Source of the DNA: Typhlomys cinereus
Taxonomy: Eukaryota; Chordata; Mammalia; Rodentia; Platacanthomyidae
Length of the DNA stretch: 64,000 nucleotides
Assembly: GCA_023101885.1 (NCBI GenBank)
Contig: JALPQD010000415.1
Location: forward strand, 262,773-326,772
Direction of reading: 5' to 3'
The translations under genes and the position numbers were made by a program. Below the pieces are notes generated by a model. It worked only from the letters and a program-made list of their open reading frames with translations, made no database searches and was not told where the DNA came from. Shown here in pieces: positions 36,600 to 48,534 of the stretch. Within the stretch, counting starts at the first letter, position 1, and each line of letters opens with the position of its first letter.

Positions 36600-39500
36600 T
36601 GGATCACTTTTCAGTCCATTAAAACTGCAATTCCTTTTCCCATCTCAATTGCCCTTTGCCATGTAACTATCATATTTGTCTATGTAACTTCCAAATATCT
36701 TCAAAATGTTTTACAATACTCACGTCATTGTCTCTGTGATTTCAGTGTTACATGAGAGTGATAGCACATCTGTTTTTTCTTTTAACTGCAAAATCTTTGA
36801 TGTACCAAGACTGTTGAAAAAACATGGATACTCAATACATATGGAGTGAAAGATGTAATCAGCAGAGTCTCTGAATTTTACAAAGCACTTTTTTCACAAA
36901 TATACATGTGTATATGTGTAAATGTGAGCAAGGATAGACACAAGTATGCATGTAAACAGATATCCACATAATACTTTTTACATAAGCTGTACTTAACTCC
37001 AGATCTTCATTTAACAAGCAGATCATCAATCATATTCAGCATGTTATTTGAGATCTAATGAAAGTATAAATTCAAAGTGTTGTTTGATTAGTAGCATCTA
37101 GTCAAGAAACAAACAAACCCCTGGGCATCAATAGAGAGTGTCAAGATTCGCTGATTTTTAAAATTTGCTCAATTGTGCAGTTTGAAGAACAGTATAAGAA
37201 GTTTAGGAAAAAACAGTTACATGATTAGAGACACTAAATGAAACCTCAAGTTGTGTTAGAAATTATATGACTAAAGAGTATAGGTAGATCTGCCATGAGT
37301 GAGTAGTTCTGCATTCCCATTTTTTTTTAAATAAAGGGCATTATTTAGATCAAAATTTGAAGAGCCCATAAGTTCCAAACTATATGTTTAAATGAAATGA
37401 TTATCAAATTGATTAAATATACTTCTCAAGGTTAATTTAATTCATATCCTGCTACAGCAAAATCCCTAGTTGATGATGTACCTGCAACTCAAACTTTTCA
37501 TATTATTTTTTAGTTGTCACAATGAAATGACTGATTTTTGAAAAAAAAACTATAAAGTTGATGTTAAATGATCCTCTTGAGTCTCTAATGGTTAAGCTCT
37601 CTTGGTATTAGTCAAGCAGAAGGCAAAGATAAAACTTTCTGTGGAAAAATGTAGGGATGCCAGATTTAAAGGACAACAATGAAATTCCCTAAGCATGTGT
37701 GAATGTAGGGAAAGTGGAGGAAAAGATTATGAAACTTCTGTTAAGAGTCAGGGTATGGTCACTATGAGAAAGAGGAAGAAAGAGCAAAGCAGGACAAAAG
37801 GAAATGGTAATGACTTTCTATTATTCAGACACTGTGAAGCAAGACATAATGGAGGAAAAGAAGGCGTACAACAGAAAGATCCTGTTAACATTGCATCTGC
37901 TTAAAATTCTACAGTAATTAGAAGCCATTGGAAACCAGGAGAAGCAATTGAAATCTTCTCATTCCTATGTGAGAACAAGTGTGGTTAAGCACATGTAGAG
38001 CTGGGTCTTATGTGAGGATTAATGCAGTTTTCAGTGGAAGACACTGTGTTTGTAGGGAAATGGAACAAATTTTGAAGTCGCACAGAGTGATCGTAAAAAG
38101 AAACCTTGACAGTTCATATTCAGTAGTTTCATTTCTCAGAAAAACCAATCATCTCTCATGTGTGGAATTGATACTTGATTAGATGACTTTGCTCATGGTG
38201 GCATAAAGTGAGTCGACTCGGTTCTAAACTCAAAAGATGACTCTATGGGTGGTCATCTTAGCAATCCTTCTTTTCAGTCTGCTATCATAACAAAAACCTC
38301 TATGGAAGTCTCTGTTCCTGTTCTATATAGATAAATTTCTCAAAAGAATAGGTTGAACATACATCTGAATATTGTTTATTTAAGTGGAAATAGAATTTAA
38401 GAGATTGCTTAAAATTTATTCTTAATTTTAAATTGACTTTAAATTTAGAATATGTCTTTAACTTAAAATGGTCTGGGTCTCTATACCACTGACCACTTAT
38501 GTTAAAATCAGACTTTGAAAAATGGTCTGTCCTAGCTAAAGGGAAGACAGAAAAGGAGTTGGACCTGAAATATAATCCATGCAGCATAATGAGGTGAGGC
38601 AAGTATGTTCACAGTCCTCTGAAATTTTTATTGTCTTTTCAAGATAGATAAAGAATAAAACTTATCTCTGTGGTTCCTCTTTTTATTACTGAATATTATG
38701 CCTAAATATGTTGTATCAGCTTAAATGAAACACATATTTATGCTGATGAAAGAGAAAAAATTAAAAGAAATGGAACTGTTGAATACATTGTTATACAATA
38801 ATCCAACTATATAGGCACTCATCATGAGTCAACACTTTCTTTTTAAACCAGGCAATGTCTTTTATTTTTTTAGTCATTGTAAGTAAAGGCTTTTATTATT
38901 AGAAGATAGAAACATTCCAAACTGGCATTGGCAATAAAGGATCTGCAACAATATTTGTTGAAAGAAGGCCTTGTTTGTCTAATAATAGTTGTTTCTTTGT
39001 TAAATAAATGTTGAACTGTACATGCTTAGAAGAAACAATTTTACCTTGAGTAACAGAAGTTGTCAGTTCATTCTTCAAAGTATTACTTGTTCCTGTGGCA
39101 TAATATTGAGCAACATTATTTCATCGGCTATATTCTAAGATTAATAGTTAATTGTAAGATAGCTTCAAGATGAATAACATATTCTTGCTTTATTTCTTCT
39201 AATATTAAACATGTAGCTGCATTTTAATGTATTTTTGTTTGATAAAAAAGTTTCATAATGAAGGAAGATTTCATCAAGTGCAGTCAAAAGAAGAAAGTAA
39301 ATGACCATACATTTCTATCAGATAAGCATCAGTACAAGAAAAAAGCTATGGAAATTAGTAAGAATAAAATTATGTGAAATGAGAGTCGGAGTGTTTTCCC
39401 TGAAGAATTAATTAGTGTAATGATCCCAATCAGTAACACCCTCCCCATCCATCTTTCTCTCAAAGGAACATGCATGGTTACATACACTCTTCAAACTTGT

Positions 39501-40900
39501 GAATAAAAAGAAGAAAAACACACTTATTGTATCTCTGTAGAACAACAAGAAAAAAAGAAACATTTCATGATTCACTGATAAAGCAATTTTGGTAACTAAA
39601 GTAGACACAATATGGTCATATCTAAAATTCTGTCAACATACCCTGCTGCTAGACACAATATGCAGGGAAAGTCAAGTTTGACTAGATGTAACTAGGACAT
39701 ACATGACTTTGACTCCACATATTAAAATATCTTTCTGAGATTTAAGAGATGACTCTGGAATAACACATGATTTATAAAATCATAAACATGATGCAGAAAT
39801 GATCAACATGAAGCAGAAATGAAAGCTATCTAGAAAGATTATCAAGTCTCTATAATAGTCGATTTATTGTCAAGTGAATATTGAAGATTTAGTTAAATTC
39901 TATCCTTTTTTTAGATAAATATATTTTTGTCTAAGTACTTAAGCAGCTGGTGAGAAAGGGTAGTGTGAACAGCATGGCATTTATTCTAATAAATAGCTCT
40001 AGAGTGTTGCCCAAGGTGTTGTGAATCGTATAGTCTATTTAGGGTGATTACTGTATAAGGCAAATTAGAGAAAGGAAAGAGTAAACCATTCTTTTATCCT
40101 TGCCACCAAAAAAAGATCCTCATGAATGAATAAGAAATGAATAAGGATAATATTAAATGAATATAGTAAATATAAATGTTATTTTAACATAAAATAAAAT
40201 GTCATGTGTAACAAAAAAAGTATTGTCTAAAAGTATCATCGAGACTGAAGTTTTAATAAAACATTTAGTAATTCTCTCCGTGGATTTCTAAGTCCAGCTG
40301 TGTCTAGGCAGCTTCCAAAGGTTGAATTGAAAGTGCAACACCAGGGTGTGTCATTAGTGTAAAATGATGGGCACCATGGGAAAAGCTGCCACAGCAGGCA
40401 GAGGCAGGAGAAACAGGTGGGCAAAGCTGGGACCATGGAACAAAACAGAAGCAGAAAGAGAGACAAGCTGGCTGTTGCTACATCATGGACAGCCTGAACT
40501 ATCATATCAGGCTGTGACTTATGAACTATGTAGGATGATCCTACAAGTTTATTTGAGAATATTCTTGAAGTACAGTTTACAGTTATTCATCTCACAACAT
40601 TATTCAAATGATAATAGCTGAGGAATAAACAATGTTATATAGTAAAAGTTAAGAGAAGCTCTTTACTGATAGAACAGCAGGGGGATAATAATGAGATGTT
40701 TGATAATTCCAGTATCTGAACCACACAGACAGAGAGACATATGTCGGTTTAAGGTGGTAACTACAATGTAAACAAAAATATATGGCAATGCATACTATAG
40801 TGGTAAGAAAAGCAAGGATATTTGAAAGGATCTGTGTGGGGAAAACATGATTATTGAGAGTGGCAATTATTACTAGAGACACCGGATATGGAGGATAAAA
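36600..40900. other. Anonymous AT-rich DNA
   Basis: No gene. 38915-38975 ('aatatttgttgaaagaagg') could be an L2/MIR tail. A 20-bp imperfect tandem duplication lies at 39785-39824. A purine-rich patch sits at 40395-40470. Open frames here carry no domains. Confidence 0.45.
39785..39824. repeat. Imperfect 20-bp tandem duplication
   Basis: AACATGATGCAGAAATGATC followed directly by AACATGAAGCAGAAATGAAA, three mismatches. Confidence 0.85.
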
Positions 40901-40904
40901 ATGT

Positions 40905-41130
40905 GCTATTTCTTTATTTTAATATTTTATTTATATATTTATAAATAAATACAGAGAGAATAAATAAATAATAAATAAGAGAGAGAGAGAATAAATATAG
41001 GTACATGGATGATGGTCACAGGAAACCTTTCAGAAGTCATTTCACTCTCCTTCTACCATGTGACCACATGGGCTTTCATAGATCAAATTCATGCCATCAG
41101 GTTTGTAAGGGGGCTCTCTCTCTCTGTCTC
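40905..41130 (-). mobile_element. Old B3/B4-type SINE, inverted
   Basis: A (TTTA)/(GAGA) tail complement at 40915-40995 is followed by 'ccttctaccatgtgaccac' and 'caaattcatgccatcaggtt', the inverted body and B-box region of rodent B3/B4 SINEs. A CT run follows. Confidence 0.6.
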
Positions 41131-41139
41131 TCTGAATTT

Positions 41140-42160
41140 TTGGTGCCTCAGAATCTACTTACTCCTTCAGCAAATAGTCACTGACTAACCACTATAACAT
41201 CCATGTTTTTCCACTTGAAGATGAACCTAAGTTTGAAAACCAAGCAATCAAGAAATCTAAGTCACATGCTAACGCAGATACACGCTGGGTGCTGAAATTC
41301 TTCAGACTGTGAAATCACAACAGCATGATTGACTAATGACATTTGACCTAAGACCCAAAGCAAGCTGTGAGAAAAATGGAAAAAAAAGTTAGAGCAAGTA
41401 TTCAACAATGTCAGTGACTCTCAGCTGCAGAGTTCTCCCTGTGTTTGGGAGCCAACAAAGAGGCAAAGGGGCCCGGACTTGAAATGAGTGGAGAGTGACA
41501 AGAAAAGTCAGAAAGTTCGTAGAGATGGAGACCTTTAACAATTCTAAGCATCCTTCAGAGTGTAGATTTCTGACCAAGGAAGCTGGGTACTCTGCAGTCT
41601 AATTTTGAATATTAAATCTGCGCAATAAAAATGGAAAGGAATTGAGAATGGCACCAGTAGCTTTCATTGGACAAGATGAAAGTAGGATGAGACATTTGGA
41701 AATGATAACCTTATTTACTAAAACCAGTTGGGGCAGAGGTTATAAGGCAGCAAAAGGAAAGGAAATTCTTATAATCGACATTGCAATGTGTGTTCCGTGG
41801 GGCTGCGTGTTCTCTTCTAGCAGATTATACAGTTGCTGTGTCTCTGGAGAGCATCCCCAAGCTGAAAGGAAAATTTGTCCAGTAAAGAGAGCTTTTGCTA
41901 CTACGGAAGCTTCTTTGTGAATTTCTTTCACTGAGAACCAGGCTAAGAAGACATTGCTCTTAAGAGACCCAGTTTTCTTTCTGTAGCATCTACTTATTCA
42001 TAAGCCTGTTTATAGATTTCCTTTCTTCAGTCGTTATAAGTAATTCTTACTCTTGAGATAGTTGATGTGTTAGACTCATGGGAACACCCACTTCTCTGTC
42101 TTGGTTTCATAGTTCCATCGATATGGTAACTAAGGGACACAAACAATTCAGGGAATGTGC
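41140..42160. other. Anonymous DNA
   Basis: No gene or repeat recognised. The two opposite open frames at about 41642-41931 overlap and have no domain. Confidence 0.5.
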
Positions 42161-42164
42161 TCTT

Positions 42165-42610
42165 AGATACGTAGGCATCAACTTGACAATTGAAGGCTGA
42201 GCTCTGTACACATTGGTGATGGATGGGTGATTAAGGTGAGCCCTGAGTAAGATTTCAAGAGATTGTCTCCTTGACGTTGGAAGACCCAGCCTATAGTAGG
42301 TGGGACCATTCCCCAAAAAGGAGGATGAGCTGGAGGAAGTTGGTGCAGTAGGTGGGCATTCTTCAGAATACTTTTTCAGACTTGCTCTTTGACGAGTAAG
42401 TAAGGTTTGCCCTTCTTTCATCAATCCTGAGGATTATTATATTATGTGGTCAGGTCATTTTACTTGGCTCTTGATTTTTGTATGTACTCACCTGTCAAGC
42501 TGGATTAATGACTCTAACGGAGATTATAACTGATCATAATAAATATGCCCTTGGTCCCATAAGGTTTTTGGTCATGAGCTTATCAGCAACATGTAAGCAG
42601 AGAATCAAAG
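42165..42610 (+). mobile_element. URR1-like non-autonomous DNA transposon
   Basis: Shows in order the words I associate with rodent URR1 (hAT-type) elements: 'ggcatcaacttgacaattg', 'ggtgagccctgagtaagatt', 'gttggaagacccagcc', 'gtaggtgggaccattcccc', and near the end 'aataaatatgccctt' with 'ggtttttggtcatgagctta'. Non-coding. The 105-codon minus-strand open frame across it is a shadow. Confidence 0.7.
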
Positions 42611-42619
42611 GTGAACAAA

Positions 42620-43090
42620 GGGATGCTTAATGGCCTGTATAATTTAGGTTTCAGTCTATTATGGTAGGTTAGTTATTAGTAGAAGTTGAAGAAAATGGTC
42701 ATTCATATCTACTGGTAAGAGATCAGAAAGGAGTAAAGCAAGCTTTCTGTCTTTTCAATCTTCTAACCAACTCTCATTCCACTTTATCCCATTATTAAGG
42801 ATGTGATCCCTTCCATGAAAGGCCGGGTCTTTGTACACCATTTATCTAACTGGAAATCTCCTACAGGTTTCCTTAACTGTATTTTTCCTTGTAGGTGTGC
42901 ATAAAGGTTTCAGCTCTGAAGTGTCAACTTGACAGCGGAAATTAACTGTCACATATGATTTAAGACAAGTCTTTTATTTTCTTTTATTTCCATATCATAT
43001 AAAAAATGTGAAGCACAGCATGAGTGCATAACAAAAAGTACATTAAGTGCCTTAAAAATGTAAAGAAGGCACTCTGTTAATATCAAGAAT
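42620..43090. other. Anonymous DNA
   Basis: 'gaagtgtcaacttgacagcg' near 42917 resembles the end of another URR1-type element. Otherwise nothing recognised. Confidence 0.4.
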
Positions 43091-43097
43091 AACTTTT

Positions 43098-43327
43098 GGG
43101 AGGCGGGTAGAGAGACGGCTCAGGTTTAAGACTCTGCCTCGCAAGCAGAAGATTCTGAGTTTAGATACCAGGTCCTATGTAAAAATGCTAGGCAGAAAGA
43201 ACAGAGGCCTGCACTTCTGGTCTTGTCATGCAGAGCTTGGTAAAGACCAGAGTGAAACAAAAAGGAGATAGAAGTGATTCAGTATGATTCTGCAAGTCAC
43301 CCTTGGTCCTCTACAGGGATACAAAGT

Positions 43328-43373
<46 letters not shown>

Positions 43374-43375
43374 GA
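43098..43375 (+). mobile_element. SINE of the B2-like family, intermediate age
   Basis: Head 'gtagagagacggctcagg', B-box region 'gattctgagtttagatacc', body 'gcacttctggtcttgtcatg' and 'aagtcacccttggtcctcta', then a (CA)n tail. More diverged than the young copies and still carries the longer body form. Confidence 0.85.
43329..43370. repeat. (CA)n microsatellite in SINE tail
   Basis: About 21 uninterrupted CA units. Confidence 0.97.
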
Positions 43376-43679
43376 AAACTAAAGAAAAGAACAACTGCAG
43401 TACTTGCTTCCATTTTAAGAAATTTGTATATAATTGGTGAAATAAGATTAAATATGCAAACATGATTACTTAGAAAGATCTTCATAGGTAAGAATTACAA
43501 AATTTTGTGATATTCATATGTTTAAGAGGGCTATGTATGAGAGTTGTCCCTTTCTTAGTCTCTAATAGGAACAGAAAGTCTTTGAATTACCTGGAGCACT
43601 TTTCCCCTCTTCATAAGGCCCTCATTAGACACTGATGAATATGCTAAACTATAGCATCTCGCTCTCATCTCCCATGACA
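43376..43679. other. Anonymous DNA
   Basis: Nothing recognised. Confidence 0.5.
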
Positions 43680-43870
43680 TTTAAGCCTGAGTCACCTGTA
43701 CCACATGGGAGCTCCCAGGAAGGTTCTGATTATTTGCTGAGATTGCGCAATTTAAACTCAGTGCACATGATGTGATGAGAAAAATCACAGAAGCACTCTG
43801 CTCAGGTGGAAGTCTATGATTATAAAATTTGACTGCAAAATAGTCAAGGGAAATTCTGCTCTCTCCTCAG
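43680..43870. promoter_or_regulatory. Candidate regulatory block with C/EBP palindrome
   Basis: Repeat-free segment containing the perfect C/EBP consensus palindrome ATTGCGCAAT at 43742-43751, next to GATTATTTGCTGAG and CACATGATGTGATGAG. Function is inferred from motif content. Confidence 0.4.
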
Positions 43871-44074
43871 CTTAAGAGTCTGATTATTTTTTTTCTTCAT
43901 GTATCCAATGTTTCACTTTTTTTTTTATCAAAAAAAAAAAAAGGAAAACTCATTACTTTCTTAAATACCACATAGCACTTTTGGTTTTGGTTTTGGTTTG
44001 GTCTCAAGAACTTTTCGATTTTATTTCATTTTCTCAGTCTTTTTGCTTTCTTTTATATTTACTATTGTTATTTG

Positions 44075-44215
44075 TATGCTGTGGGGCAGGGTTGAGGGTG
44101 TGCTACGTTATGTATGCAAAGGTAAGAGGACAACTTTGTGAAGTCTTTCACCATAAAGTAGACTCTTGGTTGCACACAATCACCTTACCTATTGACTGGA
44201 CATTACAAAAACCCT
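44075..44215 (-). mobile_element. Old B3/B4-type SINE, inverted
   Basis: 'atgcaaaggtaagaggacaa' followed by 'ctttgtgaagtctttcacca' matches the inverted '…ggtcagaggacaactt…' body of rodent B3/B4 SINEs. The head is decayed. Confidence 0.6.
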
Positions 44216-44219
44216 TCCT

Positions 44220-44495
44220 CACATTTTTATGGTTTTCAATCCAGTTTTCTGTGTTCATTATAACCAAAAGTCTTTACTAATTAGAAATTTTATGGCAACT
44301 ATTTTAAAGGAATATAATCATGAACTATTAGCATTTACAATTTCATAGTATTCTATTGAACTTATCAGTGTGCCATTTCAATTACACTTGTTCTTAATTA
44401 CCAATCTGGCCAGTACTTGGAAAATGTTGCACATGTTCATTTTGCTGGGAGTTCTTGTATTTTTATAATTAAATAATCAGAAATACTTGTTATTC
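44220..44495. other. Anonymous AT-rich DNA
   Basis: Nothing recognised. Confidence 0.45.
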
Positions 44496-44497
44496 AG

Positions 44498-44810
44498 GCC
44501 TGTAGGGATGGTTCAGGTGTTAAGTCTTTGACTTATAGGAGAAATACCTGAATTCATATGCCCAGGCAGAAAATTACTTAGGTCTGTCTACACTTCCAGA
44601 TCTGGAGGGCAGAGCCTGTGAAATCCAACAAGGAATCACTAAAGAGGTAAAGAAATCCAGGGTGATTTAAATATCACCCTTGGGCTTTTCCTGGCATGCA
44701 TAGTTCCCTCTTTTACACAATATTTACACACAACCTCACAGACTTACACGCAGCCTCCTATATACACACGTACACACATATACACAAACACACAAACACA
44801 CACAAAACAA
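44498..44810 (+). mobile_element. Old SINE of the B2-like family
   Basis: Head 'tagggatggttcaggtgtta', B-box region 'cctgaattcatatgcccagg', body 'acttccagatctggagggca' and 'gagcctgtgaaatcc', then a long CA-rich tail. An imperfect target repeat (ACTTGTT) borders it at about 44485 and 44812. Confidence 0.8.
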
Positions 44811-44814
44811 CACT

Positions 44815-45395
44815 TGTTCATTGTGCATAATTTTCTTTTGGTTAGAGAAAGGTGTGAGACTTTTAGTAACAAATGCTTTACTGCATCTTGAAAAGCTCAC
44901 TCATACACATGAAATTAGGCCTTATTATGAGTTGTGGGGGAAAAACACTTTTCTTTGGTGTTTTTCAATTGTTTTCCATTGCTTATCAAATCATGTGACT
45001 ATTAATAGCCATCATACATGTCAACCTCTAAAACTTTGTATAATTATGCCTCCTGTATTCATTTTCCTGTATTTGTTATTTTAGGAAAGCTGTAAAAATA
45101 CATAAGTTCTACAGAATCTCAAGGAAAGGGAAATCACCCTAATTATATTTCCAATGGAAAACTATCAAGAGCATTTCATGATACAAACTTCATACCTCCT
45201 CTGCATATATTAAAAACTTTTTCAGTAATAATTTCAAATATGTTCTATAGTCTTGATCTATAAAGTTCCTACCATTTCCAGATCTTTTTAGTTTTTTTTC
45301 ATTAGTAATTGGTTTAACAAATCTCTTAAATTCAGACATTTAGTTTATATTTTCACTACCCACATTTTTGTCATTCCCAATCAAGTGAAATAATA
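44815..45395. other. Anonymous AT-rich DNA
   Basis: Nothing recognised with confidence. The right end may already belong to the old L1 that follows. Confidence 0.4.
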
Positions 45396-45399
45396 CAAA

Positions 45400-45750
45400 T
45401 ATAGCAAAAGGTTAATCTTGTTTCTCTAACTTATTAACTAACCATTATCATTTTGTCTATTAGCCTTCCAGTAGTGTTTCATTCTATACTAGAATTTAAA
45501 AGATGTTATTAACAAACATGTTTCAATCTGCACATACATATCCATATATTTTTAGGTTATTTTTCTGTTTTACATTTGGAATTTTAGTTATGGATATTAC
45601 ACTTAAGTCTATGAGGAATTAGTAATTAAATTTGCCTATAGTTTGAAGGATTAATCTTTCTGATTGTGTTTCATATTTGTTGATAAATATCAAATTATGT
45701 ACACATTATTTATTTTAAGAATGTTATTGATTCTCTTTTCATTGATTTTG
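45400..45750 (-). mobile_element. Old LINE-1 ORF2, left (3') part
   Basis: Weakly resembles inverted late ORF2 ('gcctatagtttgaaggatta', 'ctcttttcattgattttg'). It continues as sequence beyond the younger L1 inserted at 45751-46953. Strongly decayed; the left limit is a guess. Confidence 0.5.
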
Positions 45751-46953
45751 TTTTTTTTAATTTATGTAACCTTTTATTTTTTTATTAAAAATTTAATTAT
45801 ACATTTTAAAATTTTTTTACCAGTTCCCTCCCTCCCCCCTCTTCCCCCTCCCCTTCCCCCAGTGCCTCCCCCCCAGTTCCCAGAGAGTCCTTTATTGTGT
45901 ACGCCTAACTCTCCACTGGGTCCTCCTCTCCGATGACATATAAGGACCCAGTGGCATTTCCATAAGCCCTTTCTCTTGTTCCCCTTAAGCATAAGATCAC
46001 TACTATGGCTGTCAATCCCTTGCCTCCAGGGGTCTCGGTGCCCTTAACAGATGCTAGACTTTATGAGGGCAACAGTGCGCTGGACATTGCGCAGGGCATG
46101 CAAAGTCCCATTATGATTGCTTTGGCCCTAACTATTGTTGAGAATCTTGCAAATCGTTGCTCCTCCCATCCTTTTGCTCTTACAATCTTACCGCCCCCTC
46201 TTCCGCAAATGTCCCTGAGCTCCAGGATGGGGAGATATTAGGCTGGCCTAGTTCTATGTGATTGATATAGTCTCTGAAGTTCTGAATTGTGGTTTGTTGA
46301 TTTTCTTTTGCAGTTTTGCTGCTCCTGCAATGCCCTTCACTCCATTCTGCTGGGCACTGTATGTCACCCCCTGGCCAGAGACAAAAAGCTGTTAAACTGG
46401 AGTCTTGTTATAATAGCACATTCAAGGGTAGATGTAATAAGAGTAGGAAACCTCAGTGAGGGAGGGGTCCATCACCCATTTTACAAAATGATTACTTTTT
46501 ATCTGCTAGACTATATGCCCTCCCCTTCTGGTGAGATCAGGAAAGAACATCTGTGAACTTAACCAGGTTTCTCATTACTTACTTGCAGACCTTGATGGAG
46601 GCCTATTTTCTCTGCTGTAACATGGTCCCCTCTCTCCTTGTTTCTGGTGTGGCCCTCCTACCCCATCTCTCTTGTTCATAATCCTTGCAATTACTGTGTT
46701 ACATAGGTTTACTTTTGAGTATCTCAATGTGGGCTGGGTGAGTTTGGTACTAGGAGCCACTTATTAGGGAGTACATATGGCGCTTAATTTTCTGGGTTTG
46801 GGATACTTCACTTAATATAATTGTTTCTAATGACATCCATTTCCCAGCAAAATGGCTGAGTAGTACTCCATTGTATAGATGTACCACAGTTTCCTTATCC
46901 ACTCGTCAACTGTTGGACATTTAGGTTGATTCCATGACTTTGCTATTATAAAC
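45751..46953 (-). mobile_element. Younger 5'-truncated LINE-1
   Basis: On the minus strand it begins in the last part of ORF2 ('gcaaagtcatggaatcaac', 'gtggtacatctatacaatgg', peptide YYSAI), with a small internal deletion just after. The 3' UTR follows, with a G-rich tract, and ends in an A-rich tail (45751-45815 as T). An 18-bp perfect target duplication, CTCTTTTCATTGATTTTG, lies at 45733-45750 and 46954-46971. No ORF2 activity is possible from this fragment. Confidence 0.93.
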
Positions 46954-46971
46954 CTCTTTTCATTGATTTTG

Positions 46972-47335
46972 ACACTTCAGTTGATAGTTGGTAAATCATA
47001 GTCATGTACATTTACTTCTGGTACATTACTCTACTACAATCATCTATTTATGTATCTTTTTGTACACAGCACACTGATTTGATAGCTGTAGGTTAAGAGT
47101 AAGACATCAAATGCCATTCAGTTCTTTACCATTTTCAGAGTTCTGGGTAGATGCTTTGAGTTTTTGTGAATATTTCAGAGGTGCCTTGGGAACTTTTTGA
47201 AAAAAGAAAATCATATGAAACACACAAAAAGTACCAAGATTTTTAAGAATATATGATGTAGTATAAAATTTACATAAGGTTATAAACAGGTTCTCTCTGT
47301 ATATGATTTTATATATATATATATATATAGTCCAT
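46972..47335 (-). mobile_element. Old LINE-1 ORF2, middle part
   Basis: Continuation of the interrupted old L1: 'ctggtacattactctactac' and 'catctatttatgtatctttt' followed by 'gatttgatagctgtaggtta' parallel the inverted ORF2 words '…ttccattggtctatgtgtctg…' and '…ttgattactgtagctttgta…'. A (TA)n run lies at 47310-47329. Confidence 0.6.
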
Positions 47336-47337
47336 TT

Positions 47338-47500
47338 TCCTATTTAACTAAACAAAGTTTGTGTATAAAATTATAATTTCAATGATTTACACTTTCCTGT
47401 CAAACAAACCAAATTCATTTTTATGATATTTTACTTGGCCATTATGATCTAAGTTTGTATTTTTGCTAGAATATAATTATGGGTTCTGATCTATATTGAT
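47338..47500 (-). repeat. Duplicated L1 segment, copy A
   Basis: Shares with copy B (47801-47953) 'tcctatttaactaaacaaag', 'ttttacttggccattatgat' and the end 'gttctgat'. Spacing between copies is 463 bp. Confidence 0.85.
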
Positions 47501-47524
47501 TTGTATATGTAATTTGTCTTTATT

Positions 47525-47640
47525 TGTTTAGGGTGTCATACGGCACATTGGGCTTTAACTTGCTATATAGTTGAGGAAAGTGTTGAATTTCTGGTCACCC
47601 TACCTCAACCTTCCTTGTGCTGAGATTTAGTTACAGATAA
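47525..47640 (-). mobile_element. B1-type SINE, inverted
   Basis: 'cttgctatatagttgaggaa', 'ttgaatttctggtcaccct' and 'acctcaaccttccttgtgct' followed by 'gagatttagttacag' read as the inverted B1/7SL-like body (…gcctcagccttccaagtgctgggatta…). Old. Confidence 0.7.
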
Positions 47641-47800
47641 TTTGCTGATGTACTCTTTGGATGAACTAATCCTGGAATTATGGGATTAAACACTAGAAGA
47701 ATCAATTAATATTTCTGTCATGTTTTGTTTTATAAATTCTTTGTCTTCATTTATTCAAAACTTATGTAGATTTAATTTTTCACTTATAATTTCAATGATT

Positions 47801-48300
47801 TCCTATTTAACTAAACAAAGTTTGTATGTAAACTTATGTCAATGATAACATTTTGCTGTTAAATGAAATTCATTTATACAATATTTTACTTGGCCATTAT
47901 GATCTGACTTTGTATTTTTCCGGAATATATTTCTGTGTTCTGATATGTTGATAATTGACACATGTCTATAATTTTCCAGAAACATTCTTAAATCAGTTTG
48001 GCATTTGTGCATAATGGTCTCAGGAAAATCTTTTTTCTTCTTTTTAAATAGTTTTAGCATAAATAGTTTAGATACAGCACTGTCAGTATTTTCAAATATT
48101 TGGGAGAACTCATCAATCCATCTGAACCTCCAGATTTCTCAATTTTATTTCTTTTCCCTTCCTACTTTAAAAAAATTGTTGGTTCATATATTTGAATACT
48201 TAGGTTTTGAAACTTTAATAGTCATAAAACTAAGGAGGTTTTTAGCTCTTCTGTTGTGAGATTTTGTAGCTTATTACTGTAACTTAAAATATTTATGTGA
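47801..48300 (-). mobile_element. Duplicated L1 segment copy B and rest of old ORF2
   Basis: 47801-47953 repeats copy A. 47960-48200 continues into inverted ORF2: 'ggcatttgtgcataatggtc', 'aaatagttttagcataaat' and 'ctcatcaatccatctgaacc', paralleling '…tttgaatgtctgatagaattc…' and '…tgaatccatctggtcctgg…'. Decayed. Confidence 0.65.
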
Positions 48301-48304
48301 GTGA

Positions 48305-48532
48305 ATATGTTTTTGCATGTTACGTATATGTGTGTGTGTACACATGTGTGTGTGCACGCAAGAAGATGCTTGAATGTATGTGCCTATGAAGGTTCAAGCC
48401 TGACATGAGGATTACTCTGCCTCATTATTGCTTTGTTCTGACATTTTTACATGGGATATTGGGGTCCAAACTCAGATCCTTTAGCTTGCAAGGTACAGGC
48501 TTTAACAACTGAGTCATCTCCTTAGCCCTAGT
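48305..48532 (-). mobile_element. Old tRNA-derived SINE, inverted
   Basis: Starts with a GT-rich tail complement (48325-48358). It carries 'tacatgggatattggggtcc', the inverted B-box region 'aaactcagatcctttagctt', and ends in the inverted head 'gagtcatctccttagccct'. Confidence 0.8.
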
Positions 48533-48534
48533 TT

